Positions 60,516 through 64,000 of a stretch of DNA of 64,000 nucleotides are shown here, piece by piece (position 1 is the first letter of the stretch; every line of letters starts with the position of its first letter). Source of the stretch: Ancistrus triradiatus (taxonomy: Eukaryota > Chordata > Actinopteri > Siluriformes > Loricariidae); the NCBI GenBank assembly GCA_025084515.1, contig JAJAGP010000757.1, positions 239,714 to 303,713 on the forward strand. The letters run 5' to 3'. The translations under genes were made by a program, and so were the position numbers. The notes under the pieces were generated by a model. It was not told the DNA's origin. It searched no databases and saw nothing but the letters and a program-made list of their open reading frames with translations.

Positions 60516-60655
60516 TCAGTGGACTGTGGACCAGAAGGTCCAAGATTCACGTCCCACATCTGCCAAGCTGCCACTGTTGGGTATTTGAGCAAGACCCTTA
60601 AATTGTAAGGCTGTATCAGTTGTTAGTCACTCTGGAGAAGGGCATTTGCTAAGTC
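60515..60655 (+). repeat. Truncated tRNA-derived SINE (GGTAGCCTAG family)
   Basis: Starts within the head (GTGGACTGTGGACCAGAAGG), then CCACTGTTGGG, a shortened body, and a degraded TAGTCACTCTGGAGAAGGGC tail. Confidence 0.7.
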
Positions 60656-61109
60656 ACAAAATGACTGAAGGACTAAATGACACTGATGGACTGGTGTCAT
60701 TTGGACTGGCACTGTCCAAAGTGTACCCTTGCCCTCCCAAGATTGGCTGTGGACTCATTACAGTCCTGTGCTGCCATTAAATTATTGTCTGACTGTTGCT
60801 CAACCCCAAAAGACGTTTAATGTGTATTGGTCAATATTTTTATCGCAGTAACTTTTACAAATAAAGCGGAAATAGCTAGAGAACAAATCAAACCCAATTG
60901 TTGGAGCAGTGTTAAGAAAGCAGTGTGTTATAAAAGTCTTGGCTGGACTCCTGGTTGTATTTACATCCTGTTCATATATTTGGATAGACTTCATCAGCCA
61001 TAGTAGATTCAAGTACATGTGACGGGAGGTGCCAAAAGTTAAACAAAAATCTTTTTTTTTTTTTAGTTCACCTGGTTCATAGGGTTATTTTAACACCCTG
61101 GAAACACAT

Positions 61110-61490
61110 CTCTACCTGATACACTTGTACCAGCTCAACACATTCTTTTGTCAGTGTCATAGCTGTTTTGAGAATTCTCAGAGACCCAGGGTTGCATCCC
61201 TGCCCAGTCACTGCCTTTGTAGAGTTTGCATGTTCTTCTTTTTTCTGTGTTGTTTTCTTTCGGGCACTCCACATTCTAAAGACATGCATTAGATCAAATT
61301 GCATCTCTAAAGGTGTCCCAGTGTGAGTGTGTGTGCACTTGTGGACTGGTGCAATGGACTGATGCCCATTCCAGGGATGGTTCTCGCCATGTGCCATGTG
61401 CCCCCTCCATCCCTCCACCCCCAAACCCTCAATCCCCCCCCATCCCCCTCATCCCCCATGACTCTGAACTGATTTAGGTGAGTGAGTCAT
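61110..61490 (+). repeat. Degraded tRNA-derived SINE (GGCACGGTGGC family)
   Basis: Recognisable by GAGTTTGCATGTTCTTC, AGACATGCATTAGATC, GTGTGAGTGTGTGTGCAC, and GGACTGATGCCCATTCCAGG. A C-rich tract (CCCTCCATCCCTCC...) follows. Confidence 0.6.
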
Positions 61491-61889
61491 GTGGTGGTCC
61501 CTTCTCACTGGCAGAAAAATAGAGAGACTGATAAATTGTTCATAGTAACAGATGAGTAATTGTTACAGTGAATACAGGGCTAAAGTGAATAATTGTACAT
61601 CTACAAAGTGCACCGATATGCACTGTTAATCATGCATCACTGAATCGTGGATGTCGGTGACTTTTAAGAAGAAGTAAAGTTCTTCATTCAACAGTCAAGC
61701 AAGCATTGACATTGCAGTTGTTTCATAGAAAAGTCAATCTACGCACTTTTATTACGGCATAGAAATACTATAATAGCTTTTGACATGACTTTTTTTGTGA
61801 TATTACAAAATTGATTTGTGTATTTAGTGTGTATTCATTATGCTGAACCGAAACTAAAATGTTTGAATATTATCCAAATGACAATTTTC

Positions 61890-62272
61890 TGCAAGACATT
61901 ATATACAATTGTTCTTCAAAAATGTTGTCAAAATGGAATATTCATGGGTTTCCACCTCCCGAACAAGTCATTTTAAAAACTTTCTTCCTTGCCCTCATAA
62001 AACAAAATCCATGAGGAAATACTTTACCACTTTTGCTAGAGTACTTGTCTGGCTTGCACAGAGTCCTGACCTTAAGTCCATCAGAAACATGAGAGATGTT
62101 TGTACTGTGACCAGGACTTATTGTCAACTATCAGTCCCCAACCTTAGAATCATGTTCCAACAGCTATTGAAAAGCAAGAGTGAAGGTAGCTGTAGGATCT
62201 AAGGCGGACAAACTTCATATTAATACTGTCATTTTAAGGTGATCAAAAACTTTTGTTTACATAGTGTATCTG
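61890..62272 (+). mobile_element. Tc1-like relic
   Basis: The plus frame near 62060 reads QSPDLKSIRNMRDV, a degraded PDLNPIEN motif, and 62160 continues a C-terminal-like tail. The right end AAAAACTTTTGTTTACATAG followed by TGTA resembles a CACTATATGG-type terminus. The 5' part is lost. Confidence 0.6.
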
Positions 62273-62279
62273 TAGATGG

Positions 62280-63220
62280 CATTTATTAAATCTAGTCCTC
62301 AGCCAATTGGTGTCTCGATACAAACTTTAAGTTATTCAGGTATTTAACACTTTTAATAATAGATGGTTTGCAAAGCATCTTTAGTGTAAGTCAAATTTAG
62401 ACCCCATATAAGCAAGCCAGAGGTGATAGTAGAAAGGAAAACTCTCACACTTGATCTTTTCATGCATCTTGCGTTTGGATTGTAACCACATGAATTACGA
62501 CCCATTTACATTTGGTAGTCAAATGTGTCTCCTGTCAGCCAGATTTAAATCTGATTGCTGTATTGCATGTAATATGTACATCAGCTCTTAACACTGGACC
62601 ACCCACATCCTGTTTGTTTTCAGTTTTAATTTGCAAAAGATGGTTGCTACATCAAATATTATGTTTTACATAATATCTTTAAAACTTTCTAAACTAAGAG
62701 GAAGGACCAGCTTTGCGAGTTTAATGTTATACATGACTGTTACAGCTGTTACACATGATTAATACAGCGTTGACGCTGTAATTCTGGTGCACAAATCAAT
62801 TTAGGCGCAAGAGAGGAAATTGGTTGGAAATGATCGTAATAAGAGTTTATTTTGGACTGTGGTATCAGTCCAATTTGCTAATAAAAATGTGTTTGTTGTG
62901 TTGACCAGCATTCTTTGTTCTCAATGACTGTTTGCACAGCCATCGAGGAATTGACTCAATGGATAACATATGCTGTGTCGTAAAGTATAGTGAGGGTTAG
63001 GCAGTCAGATGCACTTACACTTGTTTAATTTGTGGCTACAATGCATCTCAAGCCGTTTCCTGCACCTTGAGTATCTGTATTGGATTGGATATGGCTAAGG
63101 CACATAATTTTAGTGTAAATGCACTCCAAGACACACTGACATTTGATTTGAATTTGATTGCTCAAACCACTTCATGAGCTGGCTTGAGATGCATTCATTC
63201 ATTCACTCTCTTATCCGGAC
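62280..63220. other. Intergenic DNA, nothing recognised
   Basis: No terminus, coding family or RNA gene seen. Confidence 0.5.
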
Positions 63221-63222
63221 AG

Positions 63223-63432
63223 TCGGGCGGCACGGTGGCTTGGTGAGTAGCACCACCACCTCACAGCAGGAAGGTCTTGGGTTCAATCCCAGGGTGTTGC
63301 AGCATGGGTCCTTTCTGTGTGGAGTGTGCATGTGTTCACATGGATTTACTCCTGGTACTCCTCCCACAGTCCAAAGACATGCTTGTTAGGTTAGTTGAGT
63401 ATGCCAAATTGGCATTGATTTAAGTGTATATA
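63223..63432 (+). repeat. tRNA-derived SINE (GGCACGGTGGC family)
   Basis: The head GGGCGGCACGGTGGCTTGG, box B-like GGTTCAATCCC, and GTGTGGAGTGTGCATG body, ending ATTTAAGTGTATATA, where the Tc1-like copy at 63433 begins. Confidence 0.85.
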
Positions 63433-64000
63433 CAGTGGGGCAAAAAAGTATTTAGTCAGCCACTGATTGTGCAAGTTCTCCTACTTAGAAAGATGCCAAA
63501 GGTCTATAATTTTCATCATAGGTACACTTCAACTATGAGAGGAAAAATGAGAAAAAAATCTAGGAAATCACATTGTAGGATATTTAAAGTGTTTAATTGT
63601 AAATCTTGGTGGAAATTAAGTATTTGGTCACCCACAAATAAGCAAGATTTCTGGCTCTCACAGACCTGTAACTTCTTCTTTAAGAAGCTCTTCTGTCCTC
63701 CACTCGTTACCTGTATTAATGGCACCTGTTAGACCTTGTTATCTGTAGAAAAGACACCTGTCCACAGCCTCAAACAGTCAGATTCCAAACTCAACCATGG
63801 CCACGACCAAAGAGCTATCGAAGGACACCAGGAAGAAACTTGTAGACCTGCACCAGGCTGGGAAGAGTGAATCTACAATAGGCAAACAATTTGGTGTGAA
63901 TAAATCAACTGTGGGAGCAATTGTAAGAAAATGGAAGACATACAAGACCATTGATAATCTCCCTCAATCTGGGGCCCCACGCAAGATCTCATCCCGTGGG
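63433..64000 (+). mobile_element. Tc1-like transposon, 5' part (runs off the window; CAGTGGGGCAAAA family)
   Basis: The terminus CAGTGGGGCAAAAAAGTATT is TA-flanked. A long inverted-repeat region (to about 63660) and a 5' leader lead to the transposase start at 63797. The 3' end is outside the window. Confidence 0.88.
63797..64000 (+). CDS. Tc1-like transposase, N-terminal part (partial at window edge)
   Basis: ATG at 63797 opens 68 codons without a stop to the window end: MATTKELSKDTRKKLVDLHQ, then STIGKQFGVNKSTVGAIVRK, closing with APRKISSRG. This is the first DNA-binding helix-turn-helix of the paired-like Tc1 recognition domain and the start of the second. Family knowledge: it binds the element's terminal repeats to start cut-and-paste transposition. 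Unlike the copies at 1247 and 19650, no break is seen so far. Whether the catalytic half is intact cannot be judged here. Confidence 0.85.
   Translation, partial: MATTKELSKDTRKKLVDLHQAGKSESTIGKQFGVNKSTVGAIVRKWKTYKTIDNLPQSGAPRKISSRG

Overview
This window looks like a piece of a teleost fish chromosome. It is AT-rich, has long introns and intergenic gaps, is full of Tc1-like DNA transposons and tRNA-derived SINEs, and carries two recognisable vertebrate genes. The density of Tc1 copies of a few families resembles otophysan fish such as catfishes. That assignment is an inference and could only be settled by database comparison.

Genes. The clearest gene is PROP1 (plus strand, three exons, 22586-26589), a paired-like homeodomain factor of pituitary development. 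Its complete 227-residue reading frame splices cleanly. About 1.4 kb beyond its stop, and convergent with it, lies MCFD2 (minus strand, coding exons 36824-36978, 33383-33542 and 27951-28133). It encodes a secreted EF-hand protein that works with the cargo receptor LMAN1 in ER-to-Golgi export. A non-coding first exon probably ends at 39406. The last MCFD2 exon reads past the usual family terminus, apparently because of one extra C. A third, unrecognised transcription unit is possible at about 52.8-58.5 kb, with a CCAAT/GC-box segment at one end and two frame-compatible terminal exons plus AATAAA signals at the other.

Repeats. Nearly everything else is mobile-element debris. One Tc1 family, with termini reading CAGTGGTGCTTGAAAG, has nine copies, all internally deleted or broken. 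A second, with termini CAGTGGGGCAAAAAAG, has one long broken copy at 19.65-21.26 kb, one deletion derivative at 1.25-1.96 kb, and one copy entering at 63.43 kb that is still open at the window edge. A third, with termini CACTGCTCAGAAAAATAAAGG, has two copies, at 4.6-6.1 and 41.9-43.3 kb. Smaller Tc1 relics lie at 7.7, 11.2, 32.4, 36.2, 38.1, 44.7, 54.0 and 61.9 kb. Two tRNA-derived SINE families occur repeatedly. Retroelements include a 5'-truncated Penelope-like element with a GIY-YIG endonuclease and a decayed hammerhead-like motif (45.6-46.6 kb), an L2-type LINE 3' end nested in a Tc1 copy (47.1-48.5 kb), and a GC-rich, deleted Ty3/gypsy element (49.0-50.65 kb). Between 44.85 and 45.6 kb is a broken reading frame with three acidic motifs in an RNase-H-like (DDE-like) arrangement that I cannot assign to a named superfamily.

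Layout. 0-22.5 kb: transposon-rich intergenic DNA with microsatellites. 22.6-26.8 kb: PROP1. 27.9-39.6 kb: MCFD2, with introns holding nested Tc1, hAT-like MITE, SINE and LINE insertions. 40-50.7 kb: stacked transposons. 50.7-52.8 kb: nothing recognised. 52.8-60 kb: possible third gene, SINEs and a minisatellite of ATTGG motifs. 60-64 kb: SINEs and Tc1 relics. I saw no rRNA, genuine tRNA gene or CRISPR array.
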